A DNA stretch of 64,000 bases from Mediterranea sp. An20. GTDB taxonomy: Bacteria > Bacteroidota > Bacteroidia > Bacteroidales > Bacteroidaceae. A program made the translations under genes and the position numbers. The stretch covers positions 1 to 64,000 of the forward strand of contig NZ_NFJV01000015.1 in the NCBI RefSeq assembly GCF_002160055.1. The letters are read 5' to 3'. Of the stretch, positions 1 through 8,212 are shown one piece after another; positions within the stretch are counted from its first letter, which is position 1; every line of letters starts with the position of its first letter. The notes under the pieces are model-generated. The model ran no database searches. It worked only from the letters and a program-made list of their open reading frames with translations, and was not told the DNA's origin.

Positions 1-387
1 GAGTTGGAAACCATGTTCGACAAGTGGCTGTTTGTGCTCCGCAACCTTTCCCGCCTGATGGAACGTCCCGTCGCCTTGCAGGAACGCGTGTTCACCCGTT
101 TGTTTGAAGCGGCAGAGATCGCCCGTTTCAGCCGTCCGGACCTGGTGGCGTATGAGGATAGCCTGAAGGCATACCGCGACTGGTACAGTGTGATGAAGAC
201 AGCAGAAGACAAGGGGCATGCAAAAGGGTTAGCGGAAGGCCGTGCGGAAGGTCTTGAAAAAGGTCTTGAAAAGGGGCGTGAAGAGGAACGTATGAGTATC
301 GCCCGGATGATGAAGTCGCAAGGTATTTCTCCGGAGGACATAGCCTTGTTTACGAAGTTGAGCGTGGATGAGATAAATGCACTTTAG
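1..387 (+). CDS. Rpn-family PD-(D/E)XK nuclease/transposase-like protein, C-terminal part
   Basis: The reading frame is open from the first base, so the gene begins upstream of the window and only its last 128 or so codons are seen. The visible part has the usual tail of Rpn (recombination-promoting nuclease, transposase_31-like) proteins: a helical stretch, a charged run of Gly-Arg-Ala-Glu-Gly and Leu-Glu-Lys-Gly repeats around residues 75-95, then a small module (RMMKSQGISPEDIALFTKLS) resembling a helix-turn-helix at the C-terminus. The nuclease core is outside the window. It sits before the glycan locus, with a related gene after it at 15525. Family assignment rests on the tail alone. Confidence 0.75.
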   Translation, partial: ELETMFDKWLFVLRNLSRLMERPVALQERVFTRLFEAAEIARFSRPDLVAYEDSLKAYRDWYSVMKTAEDKGHAKGLAEGRAEGLEKGLEKGREEERMSIARMMKSQGISPEDIALFTKLSVDEINAL

Positions 388-413
388 TTTCTGAACCATT
401 AATTGCTACCGTC

Positions 414-905
414 ATGCGACCTTTCATTCAACGTACCGCCGGGGCCACTTTCACATGTGGCAGCAGCCTGAGCCTGATATTCCGAAAAGACTACATCGAA
501 TATGTTTTCAAGTTGCAAGGAGGTTTTTATGGCATCATCCATCTGATCCCTGCCGCTGACGGCCAGATGCTTTTTGCCGATTGGGGGGATTATTTCCAAC
601 TCATCATCGGGCACAACGAACCGGAAAAGCTGATGCGTATGTTGGAGAAACCTTGTCCGAAAGTCATCGATCTGATGACGGGTGCCTCTGGTAACTCCTT
701 GGTGACGATTCGGGGAGGTCAGCTGGGCATCAGCCGTCAAGTGAATGCTGCCCCCAACCCCAACCTGATTGCCTTGGCGGGTGATGAGAAAATACTGGAT
801 GAAGCGGAACAGTTGCTGAGCTATTGCCTGGATTTGTTTCATGAGATACGGACGAAATGCCCGTTCCCGGAGTGGAAGAAGAGGTTGGTGAACCTCTACG
901 GGTGA
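414..905 (+). CDS. hypothetical protein, 163 aa
   Basis: I do not recognise this protein. It starts at an ATG 26 bases after the Rpn stop. The composition is that of a real soluble protein, with alternating hydrophobic strands in the first half (for example YVFKLQGGFYGIIHLIPA) and a helical C-terminus containing PEWKKRL. No signal peptide or membrane segment is evident. The opposite frame over the same DNA (399-1019, minus) is rich in His, Gln and Arg and looks like a shadow. It is not similar by eye to UpxY or UpxZ, which usually open Bacteroides capsule loci. Function unknown. Confidence 0.55.
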   Translation: MRPFIQRTAGATFTCGSSLSLIFRKDYIEYVFKLQGGFYGIIHLIPAADGQMLFADWGDYFQLIIGHNEPEKLMRMLEKPCPKVIDLMTGASGNSLVTIRGGQLGISRQVNAAPNPNLIALAGDEKILDEAEQLLSYCLDLFHEIRTKCPFPEWKKRLVNLYG

Positions 906-975
906 GTAATGGGAGGGTGGAACTGAAATTATGTAAGCAGCTATTAATCGGCCGTATTGTTTCACCATATTCCAA

Positions 976-1019
976 GTGTCAATTTTGCGTCGTACCAACA
1001 ACGCGACAAAAGATGACAC
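976..1019. repeat. imperfect inverted repeat upstream of the glycan locus
   Basis: The left arm at 976-993 starts GTGTCAATTTTG and the right arm at 1001-1019 ends ACAAAAGATGACAC. The outer six bases match perfectly and the TTTTG/CAAAA blocks also match, giving about 14 of 19 positions with one gap and a 7-base centre. It could be a protein or recombinase site or an RNA hairpin. A second smaller hairpin (CCCGA at 1075-1079, TCGGG at 1087-1091, then TTTT) follows. No clear TAnnTTTG promoter is visible in 906-1186. Confidence 0.4.
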
Positions 1020-1186
1020 ATAGAGAATTAGATTATCAGTAAGTAGTCACTATAGGACCGCTTACTATTATACGCCCGAATAAAAATCGGGATTTTAATC
1101 TTTATCGCAGCCTCGATAGCCGCTTACTTCTGAATCGTAAATATGCTGTCTTAAGGCGGGAAAGCCAGAATTAGGCGTTTATACAA

Positions 1187-2635
1187 ATGTCTGAATCTTT
1201 GAAGAATAAAACCGTCAGGGGTGTCGGCTGGAGTTTCATAGACAATCTCTCTAGTTCAGGAATCACCTTTTTGGTGGGACTGGTACTGGCCCGCCTGCTG
1301 ACTCCATCGGAATACGGTATCATGGCTATCCTCACGATATTCATTGCCGTATCCAACTCGATTATTGACAACGGTTTTTCTAATGCACTGATTCGGAAAA
1401 CGGATGCCGGACGGATTGATTATAATACAGTTTTCTTTTTCAATCTGGCAGTCAGTGTAATCCTTTATGTTCTCCTTTATTGGGCGGCTCCCGCCATCAG
1501 TGTGTTTTTTAAAGAACCGTTGCTGATGGAAGTCATGCGGGTTATCGGCTGGGTATTGGTCATCAATGCGCTGGCTATCATTCCCCGCACTCTGTTTGTC
1601 AAGGAGATCAATTTTAAGACACAGACCAAGGTTTCTCTAATCGCCTCTATCAGCAGCGGTGTTGTCGGCATCGGCATGGCATTGGCTGGTATGGGTGTCT
1701 GGAGTCTGGTCGGACAGCAGTTGTCCCGTCAGTTGCTAAACACAGTGTTCCTGTGGATTTATTGCACTTGGCGCCCCGTATGGGAATTTTCCATGCAGAG
1801 CTTTAAAGAACTGTTCGGATTTGGATCAAAGTTATTACTTTCCGGCTTACTGGATACCATATTTAAAGAAATCTATTCATTGGTCATAGGCCGCTGTTAC
1901 ACCTCTGCTCAATTGGGGCAATACACACGTGCCAACCAGTTTAACCAGATATTTTCCAGTAACCTGACTACAGTTATCCAACGGGTGAGTTATCCGGTAC
2001 TGAGTAGTATTCAAGATGAACCGGAACGCCTGCGGGAAGCTTACCGTAAGGTTATTAAAAACACCATGCTGGTTAGCTTTGCCTGCATGTTGGGCATGGC
2101 AGCTGTGGCAAAACCGATGATTGTATTGCTGATTGGTGAGAAATGGTTGCCTGCGGTAGGATTTCTGCAGATTATCTGTTTTTCCGGCATGTTGTATCCC
2201 CTTCATGCCATCAACCTGAATATCTTGCAGGTAAAGGGGCGTTCCGATTTGTTCCTGAGGTTGGAAATCATTAAGAAGATAATTGCTATCGGCCCACTAG
2301 TTTTAGGCATATTGTTCAGCATCGAATATATGCTATGGGGCAGTGTTTTAACTTCAATCATAGCCTTTTTTCTGAATAGTTATTATTCTGCCGATCTAAT
2401 TGACTACCCAACCAAAGCACAGGTAAAGGATATTCTGCCAACTTTCCTAGTCTCCTTTGTGACGGCTGCTGCCATGTGGAGCCTGACTTTATTGTCCCTT
2501 CCCTATTGGCTGATTTTGCCTTTACAGTGTCTGCTGGGCATCAGTCTGTCCGTGCTGATTTATGAACGGCTACAGCTTCCTGAATATTTGGAGGCCAGAC
2601 AGATGGCTTTCTCCCTTCTGAAAAGAAAACATTAA
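1187..2635 (+). CDS. Wzx-type polysaccharide flippase (MOP superfamily)
   Basis: This 482-residue inner-membrane protein should flip undecaprenyl-linked glycan repeat units across the cytoplasmic membrane. It is hydrophobic throughout with about 12-14 predicted membrane segments. It starts with the typical sequence VRGVGWSFIDNLSSSGITFLVGLVLARLLTPSEYG of the polysaccharide_synt/WzxC group (residues about 10-44). Length matches the family. It is the first gene of the glycan operon. The other translocation partner, an EpsG-like polymerase, is at 10292, which fits a Wzx/Wzy-dependent pathway. No Wzz or Wza gene is present in the window. Confidence 0.9.
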   Translation: MSESLKNKTVRGVGWSFIDNLSSSGITFLVGLVLARLLTPSEYGIMAILTIFIAVSNSIIDNGFSNALIRKTDAGRIDYNTVFFFNLAVSVILYVLLYWAAPAISVFFKEPLLMEVMRVIGWVLVINALAIIPRTLFVKEINFKTQTKVSLIASISSGVVGIGMALAGMGVWSLVGQQLSRQLLNTVFLWIYCTWRPVWEFSMQSFKELFGFGSKLLLSGLLDTIFKEIYSLVIGRCYTSAQLGQYTRANQFNQIFSSNLTTVIQRVSYPVLSSIQDEPERLREAYRKVIKNTMLVSFACMLGMAAVAKPMIVLLIGEKWLPAVGFLQIICFSGMLYPLHAINLNILQVKGRSDLFLRLEIIKKIIAIGPLVLGILFSIEYMLWGSVLTSIIAFFLNSYYSADLIDYPTKAQVKDILPTFLVSFVTAAAMWSLTLLSLPYWLILPLQCLLGISLSVLIYERLQLPEYLEARQMAFSLLKRKH

Positions 2636-2768
2636 TTCATTACATACGGATTACGCGGATTAGACGTGTTTACGCAGATTGTGGTTGCTATCTGAATATA
2701 GGTAAACCAGTCTGATGTGTTCTTCATCATCCGTCTTATCAGTGTGTACTTTTCTTAAAATATCGAAT

Positions 2769-3878
2769 ATGGAAAAGAAAGTAATCACGGTTACTTCTCC
2801 CTTGCTTCCTTCTTTGGAAGAATTCATGCCTTATTTGCAAGACATCTGGGGGCGTAAATGGCTGACCAATAACGGCCATTATCATCAGGAGTTAGAGAAG
2901 GCTTTGTGCGAGTATCTGAAAGTGCCTTATATCAGCCTGTTCACAAACGGCACCTTGCCTTTGATGTGCGCCTTGCAGGCCCTGCGCATCACCGGTGAAG
3001 TCATTACCACCCCTTATAGCTTTGTAGCCACCACTCATTCGTTGTGGTGGAACGGGATTAAGCCGGTGTTTGTAGACATTGATCCGGAGACTTGCAACCT
3101 TGACCCAGACAAGATAGAGGCAGCCATTACTCCCAAGACCACGGCTATCATGCCGGTGCACGTATATGGCAAGCCTTGCGACACGGAACGCATTCAGGAG
3201 ATCGCCGACAAGTACGGTCTGAAAGTCATTTACGATGCCGCCCATGCCTTTGGAGTAGAGGTAAACGGCAAGTCCATTCTAGAAGCCGGTGATATGTCTA
3301 CGTTGAGTTTCCATGCCACGAAAGTCTACAACACGGTGGAGGGCGGCGCACTGGTATGTCACGACGAGCAGACAAAGAAGCGCATCGACTACCTGAAGAA
3401 CTTCGGCTTTGCAGGTGAGACGACCGTGATAGCCCCCGGCATCAATGGCAAGATGGATGAAGTCCGCAGCGCCTACGGCTTGTTGAACCTGAAGCAGGTG
3501 GATGAAGCCATTGAGGCACGTCGTCAGGTAGCCATCAAGTACCGTGAGGCATTGCGCGACGTGAAAGGCATCCGCGTGGTGGAAGATATGCCGGGCGTGC
3601 GCCACAACTATTCCTACTTCCCGATATTCATTGACGCGGAAGCATACGGCATGACGCGCGACGAACTTTATTTCAAGATGAAAGAGAACGGCGTGTTAGG
3701 TCGTCGTTATTTCTATCCTCTGATCAGTGAGTTTTCTACTTACAGAGGACTGGAGTCGGCACGTCCGGAGAATCTGCCGGTGGCTACGAAAATTGCAGAC
3801 TGTGTAATTTGTCTGCCGATGTATTATAACCTGACAAAGGAAGATATAGAACGGGTAATAAATTGCATACAAAAATAA
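2769..3878 (+). CDS. DegT/DnrJ/EryC1/StrS-family sugar aminotransferase
   Basis: This is a PLP-dependent transaminase that adds an amino group to a nucleotide-linked keto sugar. The ATG at 2769 gives a 369-residue protein starting MEKKVITVTSPLLPSLEEF; an upstream in-frame ATG at 2715 adds 18 residues that do not look like the family. The PLP lysine is K185 in SFHATKVYNTVEGGAL, and D156 lies in the YDAAHAFG motif. The stop overlaps the start of the acyltransferase by one base (TAATG), suggesting that the amino sugar made here is acylated by the next product. 4-amino-4,6-dideoxy or 3-amino-3,6-dideoxy sugars are both possible; the regiochemistry cannot be read from sequence. Confidence 0.88.
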   Translation: MEKKVITVTSPLLPSLEEFMPYLQDIWGRKWLTNNGHYHQELEKALCEYLKVPYISLFTNGTLPLMCALQALRITGEVITTPYSFVATTHSLWWNGIKPVFVDIDPETCNLDPDKIEAAITPKTTAIMPVHVYGKPCDTERIQEIADKYGLKVIYDAAHAFGVEVNGKSILEAGDMSTLSFHATKVYNTVEGGALVCHDEQTKKRIDYLKNFGFAGETTVIAPGINGKMDEVRSAYGLLNLKQVDEAIEARRQVAIKYREALRDVKGIRVVEDMPGVRHNYSYFPIFIDAEAYGMTRDELYFKMKENGVLGRRYFYPLISEFSTYRGLESARPENLPVATKIADCVICLPMYYNLTKEDIERVINCIQK

Positions 3879-4480
3879 TGACATCATTTTATACTGAAGA
3901 AGAACTTTCATCTATGGGTTTTCAGTCTGTGGGTGAAGGGTGTAAAATTAGTCGGAAAGCTAGCTTTTACGGTATCTCCCATATTTCAATAGGAGATAAT
4001 GTCCGCATTGATGACTTTTGTATACTGTCGGCAGGCAAGAGAATAATTATCGGAAATTATGTACATATTGCTTGTTATACTTCACTCATAGGTGCGGAAG
4101 ACATAATTATCTCGGATTTCTGTTCTATTTCAGGTCGAGTTAGTATTTATTCAAGTAGTGATGATTATTCTGGTCGTTACATGACTAATCCGATGGTTCC
4201 AGTTCAATTCACCAACGTGACAAATGCTCCAGTTATTTTAAATAAGCATGTAATCATAGGATGTGCATCCGTCATATTGCCTGGAGTTACGTTAGAAGAA
4301 GGAGTTGCAATAGGAGCTTTATCATTGGTTGATCATTCATGCATCAGCGATGTAATATATTGCGGTAATCCCCTGAAAAAAATTATACCAAGATCAAAAA
4401 AATATCGGATATTAGAAAATCAATTAAAACAAGTACAACATGGAAGAAAAAATCTTGAAGATTATCAATCAAATTCGTGA
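3878..4480 (+). CDS. left-handed beta-helix (hexapeptide repeat) acyltransferase
   Basis: The ATG at 3878 overlaps the aminotransferase stop by one base, giving 200 residues; a TTG at 3863 would add five more. Hexapeptide repeats run from about residue 20 to 165 (SIGDNVRIDDFCILSAG, IIIGNYVHIACYTSLIG, VIIGCASVILPGVTLEEGVAIGA). This fold is used by O- and N-acyltransferases acting on sugars, often with acyl-CoA and sometimes acyl-ACP. The downstream acyl carrier protein starts inside this gene (41-base overlap), so translation is tightly coupled. I infer that it transfers an acyl group from the ACP to the amino sugar made by the upstream enzyme. Confidence 0.85.
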   Translation: MTSFYTEEELSSMGFQSVGEGCKISRKASFYGISHISIGDNVRIDDFCILSAGKRIIIGNYVHIACYTSLIGAEDIIISDFCSISGRVSIYSSSDDYSGRYMTNPMVPVQFTNVTNAPVILNKHVIIGCASVILPGVTLEEGVAIGALSLVDHSCISDVIYCGNPLKKIIPRSKKYRILENQLKQVQHGRKNLEDYQSNS

Positions 4481-4664
4481 AAGTAAAGGAATGTCTCCTT
4501 TAACAAAGCTGACTGCTTCAGATGATTTGCGGGACAATGTAGGATTTACTTCTTTTGATTTGGCAGAATTGACCGTCCGTTTGGAGGATGAATATGGAGT
4601 GGATGTATTTGAGGATGGTCTGGTATCAACAATCGGTGAAATTCTTGAAAAACTGAATAAGTAA
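4440..4664 (+). CDS. acyl carrier protein
   Basis: This 74-residue acidic helical protein has the size and helix pattern of an acyl carrier protein. The expected phosphopantetheine serine is S38 in GFTSFDLAELTVRLEDEYG, a variant of the usual D-S-L motif in which Asp is replaced by Thr (T37). That change could affect recognition by the phosphopantetheinyl transferase. It overlaps the acyltransferase by 41 bases and the ligase start by one base (TAATG). A dedicated ACP in a glycan locus suggests a bound acyl intermediate used only for sugar decoration. Confidence 0.85.
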   Translation: MEEKILKIINQIRESKGMSPLTKLTASDDLRDNVGFTSFDLAELTVRLEDEYGVDVFEDGLVSTIGEILEKLNK

Positions 4665-5887
4665 TGGATACTTTCTTGGTTGATGATTCTGACATATATA
4701 GTTATGATTTATTACTAAGTCAGATTAAAACATGTAAGGATTATATCCCAGTTTTACGCACTCATTCATTGTATGACTACTTCTTTAATCTGTTGACCGC
4801 TTTGGCTTTTAATGAAAGTTTGGTATTGATAGATTCAGACATGTCAGAACAGGAAATCAATTCATTGGCAGTCGGAGAAATCAATAAACCTAGGAGTATT
4901 AAAGAAGCGTCAGCTTGGAACAATTGGGAAACTTTTCGGGATACAGTTCTTTCTTCTTCGTCTGAAATAACGATTTTTACTTCAGGAACGACAGGGCAAC
5001 CTAAAAAAGTAGTACATACAATAGGTACATTAACACGATCCGTACGTCGTTCAGACAAACATATTGAAGACATTTGGCTGTTTGCTTATAATCCGACTCA
5101 CATGGCCGGCTTGCAGGTATTTTTTCAGGCATTTGCCAATAAGAATGCATTGGTAAATAGCTTTAACCAGCCCCGCAAGACCGTATTTGAACTTATACAA
5201 CGCTATCATATAACTCATATATCTGCCACTCCAACTTTTTACCGGCTTCTTCTTCCTGCCGATCAAAGTTTCTGTTCTGTCCGCAGAATAACTTTGGGTG
5301 GGGAAAAATCAAACACCTCTCTTTATGAGAATATTCTCAAATTGTTTCCTGCTGCAAAGCTGACCAACATATACGCCTCTACAGAGGCCGGTTCTTTATT
5401 TGTGGCTAAGGGAGAAAACTTCCAAATACCTGATAGCATCGTGGATAAATGTAAGATATCTCCTGAAGGTGAATTATTGGTACATAAATCTTTGTTAGGA
5501 AAATCTGACAGCTTTATTTATCAGAATGATTATTATCATACCGGTGATATCGTAGAATGGGTTGATGAATCCAAAGGCATGTTTAGATTCGTCAGCCGGA
5601 AAAATGAGCTTATTAATGTTGGTGGATATAAAGTCAACCCCAATGAAGTGGAAGAAGCTATTTGTAATATCGAGGGGGTAGAGCAGGCTTATGTCTATGG
5701 AAAAACTAATTCCATCTTGGGTAATATGTTATTTGCTGAAGTCGTTAAACAGCCGGGATATGTACTCAGTGAGCTGGATATCAGGAAAAAGTTATCCATC
5801 CACTTACAGGATTTTAAAATACCCCGTAAAGTGATTTTTGTAGAACATTTGTCTTTAACCCGTACAGGAAAATTAAAACGCGTATGA
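4664..5887 (+). CDS. adenylate-forming (AMP-binding) acyl ligase
   Basis: This 407-residue member of the ANL superfamily should activate a carboxylic acid as acyl-AMP and load it on the neighbouring ACP. Visible core motifs are the phosphate loop TIFTSGTTGQPKK (103-115), YASTEAGS near 240, YHTGDIVEW near 290, GGYKVNPNEVEEAI near 320, and the C-terminal TRTGKLKR with the catalytic lysine. It is about 100 residues shorter than most acyl-CoA synthetases, the N-terminal part being reduced, as in compact ligases such as MenE-like enzymes. It overlaps the SDR gene by four bases (ATGA). Confidence 0.88.
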   Translation: MDTFLVDDSDIYSYDLLLSQIKTCKDYIPVLRTHSLYDYFFNLLTALAFNESLVLIDSDMSEQEINSLAVGEINKPRSIKEASAWNNWETFRDTVLSSSSEITIFTSGTTGQPKKVVHTIGTLTRSVRRSDKHIEDIWLFAYNPTHMAGLQVFFQAFANKNALVNSFNQPRKTVFELIQRYHITHISATPTFYRLLLPADQSFCSVRRITLGGEKSNTSLYENILKLFPAAKLTNIYASTEAGSLFVAKGENFQIPDSIVDKCKISPEGELLVHKSLLGKSDSFIYQNDYYHTGDIVEWVDESKGMFRFVSRKNELINVGGYKVNPNEVEEAICNIEGVEQAYVYGKTNSILGNMLFAEVVKQPGYVLSELDIRKKLSIHLQDFKIPRKVIFVEHLSLTRTGKLKRV

Positions 5888-6606
5888 ATATTTTAGTAAC
5901 TGGCTGTTCCCGGGGAGTAGGATTGGAAATTTGCCGTCAGTTGCTCCAGCAGGGGCATACTGTATATGGTATAGCTAGAACCCATACAATAGAGTTTCAG
6001 CAACTTGAAGATATGTATAAGGGTTTTGTCTATTTTAAGAATGTCGATTTGTCAGATGCTGAGAACGCTTATAAAGTAGTGTTTAAAGAGTTTCTTGGCA
6101 ATAAAGTAGTGTTACATGGTTATGTCAATAATGCTGCGATGGCTTATGATGACATTATCACCAATTTGAATCTAAACAAATTAGAAGAAATGTATGCAGT
6201 CAATGTGCTTACTCCTATGATGTTTACTAAATATGCATTACGCAACATGTTGTTACACCATACAGCAGGCTGCATTATACATATCTCTTCTATAAGTGCT
6301 CATACAGGGTATAAAGGACTGGCCATGTATGCTTCAAGTAAAGGAGCTTTAGAAGCTTTTTCCAAAAATACGGCTCGTGAATGGGGCGGTTTAGGTATCC
6401 GGTCTAACGTAGTGGTACCAGGATTTATGGAAACAGCCATGAGTTCCTCTTTGACAGAAGAACAAAAAGACAGGATATATAAACGAACCTCTTTAAAACA
6501 AGCGACTTTAATATCATCTGTGGCAGCTACGGTGGTCTTTTTGCTATCGGACAGTGCTAAAAGTATTACAGGTCAGAATATTCATGTTGATTCAGGGACG
6601 ATTTAA
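5884..6606 (+). CDS. short-chain dehydrogenase/reductase, FabG-like
   Basis: This 240-residue SDR has the NAD(P)-binding TGCSRGVG motif (6-13), NNAA (82-85), a serine at the ISSIS segment (135-139), and the catalytic Y149-x3-K153 in MYASSK. The C-terminal TGQNIHVDSG is the usual dinucleotide/tetramer segment. Proteins of this type reduce 3-oxoacyl-ACP or similar ketones. As the last gene of the coupled ACP/ligase/SDR group it probably reduces an ACP-bound keto-acyl group to a hydroxyacyl group, although sugar reduction cannot be excluded. Confidence 0.85.
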   Translation: MNILVTGCSRGVGLEICRQLLQQGHTVYGIARTHTIEFQQLEDMYKGFVYFKNVDLSDAENAYKVVFKEFLGNKVVLHGYVNNAAMAYDDIITNLNLNKLEEMYAVNVLTPMMFTKYALRNMLLHHTAGCIIHISSISAHTGYKGLAMYASSKGALEAFSKNTAREWGGLGIRSNVVVPGFMETAMSSSLTEEQKDRIYKRTSLKQATLISSVAATVVFLLSDSAKSITGQNIHVDSGTI

Positions 6607-6637
6607 TTGATACGTGCAATATTCATACCTTAAACGA

Positions 6638-6957
6638 ATGAATGAAAGAATTGAAGAACGGCCTTTAATGGTTACTATTCGCTGCATAACTTACAACCAC
6701 GAACCCTATATCCGCCAATGTTTGGAGAGTTTTATTATGAAGAAAACTAATTTTCGCTTTGATAGAATAAAGGATTATTGTTCCTTCTTCCAATAATCGG
6801 CATTGTAATATACACAGATCTCAGAAATGCAGATAAAATGATTAGTAATGGTATGCATGATGCTTATCCAGAATATGGAAAAATTTTATTCTTCAAAACA
6901 TTGAATAATTCGAAGGTACAGAATTATTATTTGCATAAGATATTTTCTACTCCTTAA
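6638..6957 (+). pseudogene. decayed glycosyltransferase remnant plus unidentified fragment
   Basis: From 6638 the frame encodes the N-terminus of a GT2 enzyme, with VTIRCITYNHEPYIRQCLESF, then continues KKTNFRFD where family members proceed into the DDxSTDGT motif. Instead it runs into unrelated sequence and stops at 6796. A different frame open from 6766 to the stop at 6955-6957 encodes a hydrophobic stretch followed by YTDLRNADKMISNGMHDAYPEYG, which I cannot assign. The two pieces look like ends joined by a deletion. The GT is therefore probably non-functional. A GTG at 6614 is an alternative start. Confidence 0.65.
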
Positions 6958-6958
6958 A

Positions 6959-8149
6959 ATGACTATGTATTATATGTACAAATATAAAGTGATATATTGT
7001 ATAGATTATTATGAGATTACTGGAGGTGCTTCAATTGCATTGATTGAAACAATTAAGTCTAATCCTAAATTAGAAAAATATATAATAGCATGCAGGAATT
7101 GTACGCTACCTGAGCATTTTGTTTTTAAGAAAAGCGGAAAAGAGATAATTGAAGAATATCTGTCAGGAAATTACGATTTTATACATTGGTTTAAATCTGC
7201 TGGTTTTAAATTATTCAGAGAATTAGTTCGGGAAGCGCATAGACGTCATTTGCACCCTAATATCATAACGACAGTTTGTCAACGTCCATCATTCAAGTTG
7301 CACTTATTGTCTCCGATTGAAATCAAACATTCTTTAGCTTTGGTTTTTATTGATAAAGCCGCTTACAATGATTCTTTGTATGCGTTCATACCATCAGAAC
7401 TAAAAAGAATGATCTACTTTGGTACAAGTAAGTATACATTGGAGATTTTGAATTCTGTGCTTGAAGAAGAAACTTCTGATAAGAAGAAACTTGAAATAAT
7501 TTATGGCAGAGGAAGTACATTAAACAAGTGTCCTAAAGATATGTTTAAAATCTTTGATGGTATTAATTCTCCTAAACATTTTGTGATTGTAGGAAATGGT
7601 GATGACAGATGGATAAAAAAAGAGGCGAGAAAACGTGATGATTATACTGTCGAAATCATTCAGGGATTGCCTTATAAAAAATGGCTGGAAGTGTTAAAAA
7701 ACTTCGATGTGTTTTTATATTACTTACCATTGTCTGCTTATTCATCTATAGACGGCACTCTAGGGGATGCCATGTTGTTAAAAAAGCCTGTTGTTTATTA
7801 TGGACCAGATGCGCCTAAAGAACGTTTAATTAATGGTTATAATGCATTGGTAGCGTCTTCCAAGGAAGATATTATAAAATATTGTAACCTATTATTGTCA
7901 GACGAACAGTTAAGGACTACTTTAGGTGAGCATGCCCGGGAGACAACCTTGCGGGATTTTCCCATGTGTAAGACTATAGATAGTTATAATCAACTATATC
8001 GGGATTTGCAAACTAAGCAAAATGATGCAGATACCCCTCGTATTAGAATTCCTCTTGATTTTTATTTTTATTATGGGCTCATCACTTGCAAGAATTTTAT
8101 CACTAAATGTATACGTAAAACAATAAATATCTGTTTGAAGAGTAGATGA
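6959..8149 (+). CDS. glycosyltransferase, GT-B fold (GT4-like)
   Basis: This 396-residue protein starts two bases after the remnant. The N-terminal half begins VIYCIDYYEITGGASIALIETI, a typical GT-B acceptor-domain start. The C-terminal half has FVIVGNGDDRW, then a segment IDGTLGDAMLLKKPVVYYG where GT4 enzymes carry the donor-binding E-x7-E; here the acidic residues are less clear, so the family call is moderate. It should add one sugar to the lipid-linked repeat at the cytoplasmic membrane face. The C-terminus (FYFYYGLITCKNFITKCIRKTINICLK) is basic and aromatic and may sit on the membrane. Further in-frame ATGs lie at 6965 and 6974. Confidence 0.7.
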   Translation: MTMYYMYKYKVIYCIDYYEITGGASIALIETIKSNPKLEKYIIACRNCTLPEHFVFKKSGKEIIEEYLSGNYDFIHWFKSAGFKLFRELVREAHRRHLHPNIITTVCQRPSFKLHLLSPIEIKHSLALVFIDKAAYNDSLYAFIPSELKRMIYFGTSKYTLEILNSVLEEETSDKKKLEIIYGRGSTLNKCPKDMFKIFDGINSPKHFVIVGNGDDRWIKKEARKRDDYTVEIIQGLPYKKWLEVLKNFDVFLYYLPLSAYSSIDGTLGDAMLLKKPVVYYGPDAPKERLINGYNALVASSKEDIIKYCNLLLSDEQLRTTLGEHARETTLRDFPMCKTIDSYNQLYRDLQTKQNDADTPRIRIPLDFYFYYGLITCKNFITKCIRKTINICLKSR

Positions 8150-8212
8150 GTTCATTTAAGTTAATTTAGTTAGGAGATTTCAGGTAATTAAAAATAATTA
8201 CAATATATCATT

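Noticed and set aside
399..1019. 206-codon open frame on the minus strand opposite 414-905
   Set aside because: Its composition (His, Gln, Arg-rich, no domain) is that of a shadow, and the plus-strand protein looks more natural.
906..1186. invertible promoter of the capsule type
   Set aside because: No pair of matching inverted repeats flanking a TAnnTTTG promoter is visible in this gap.
3863..3877. TTG start for the acyltransferase
   Set aside because: The ATG at 3878 in a TAATG overlap is the better start and fits the tight coupling in this group.
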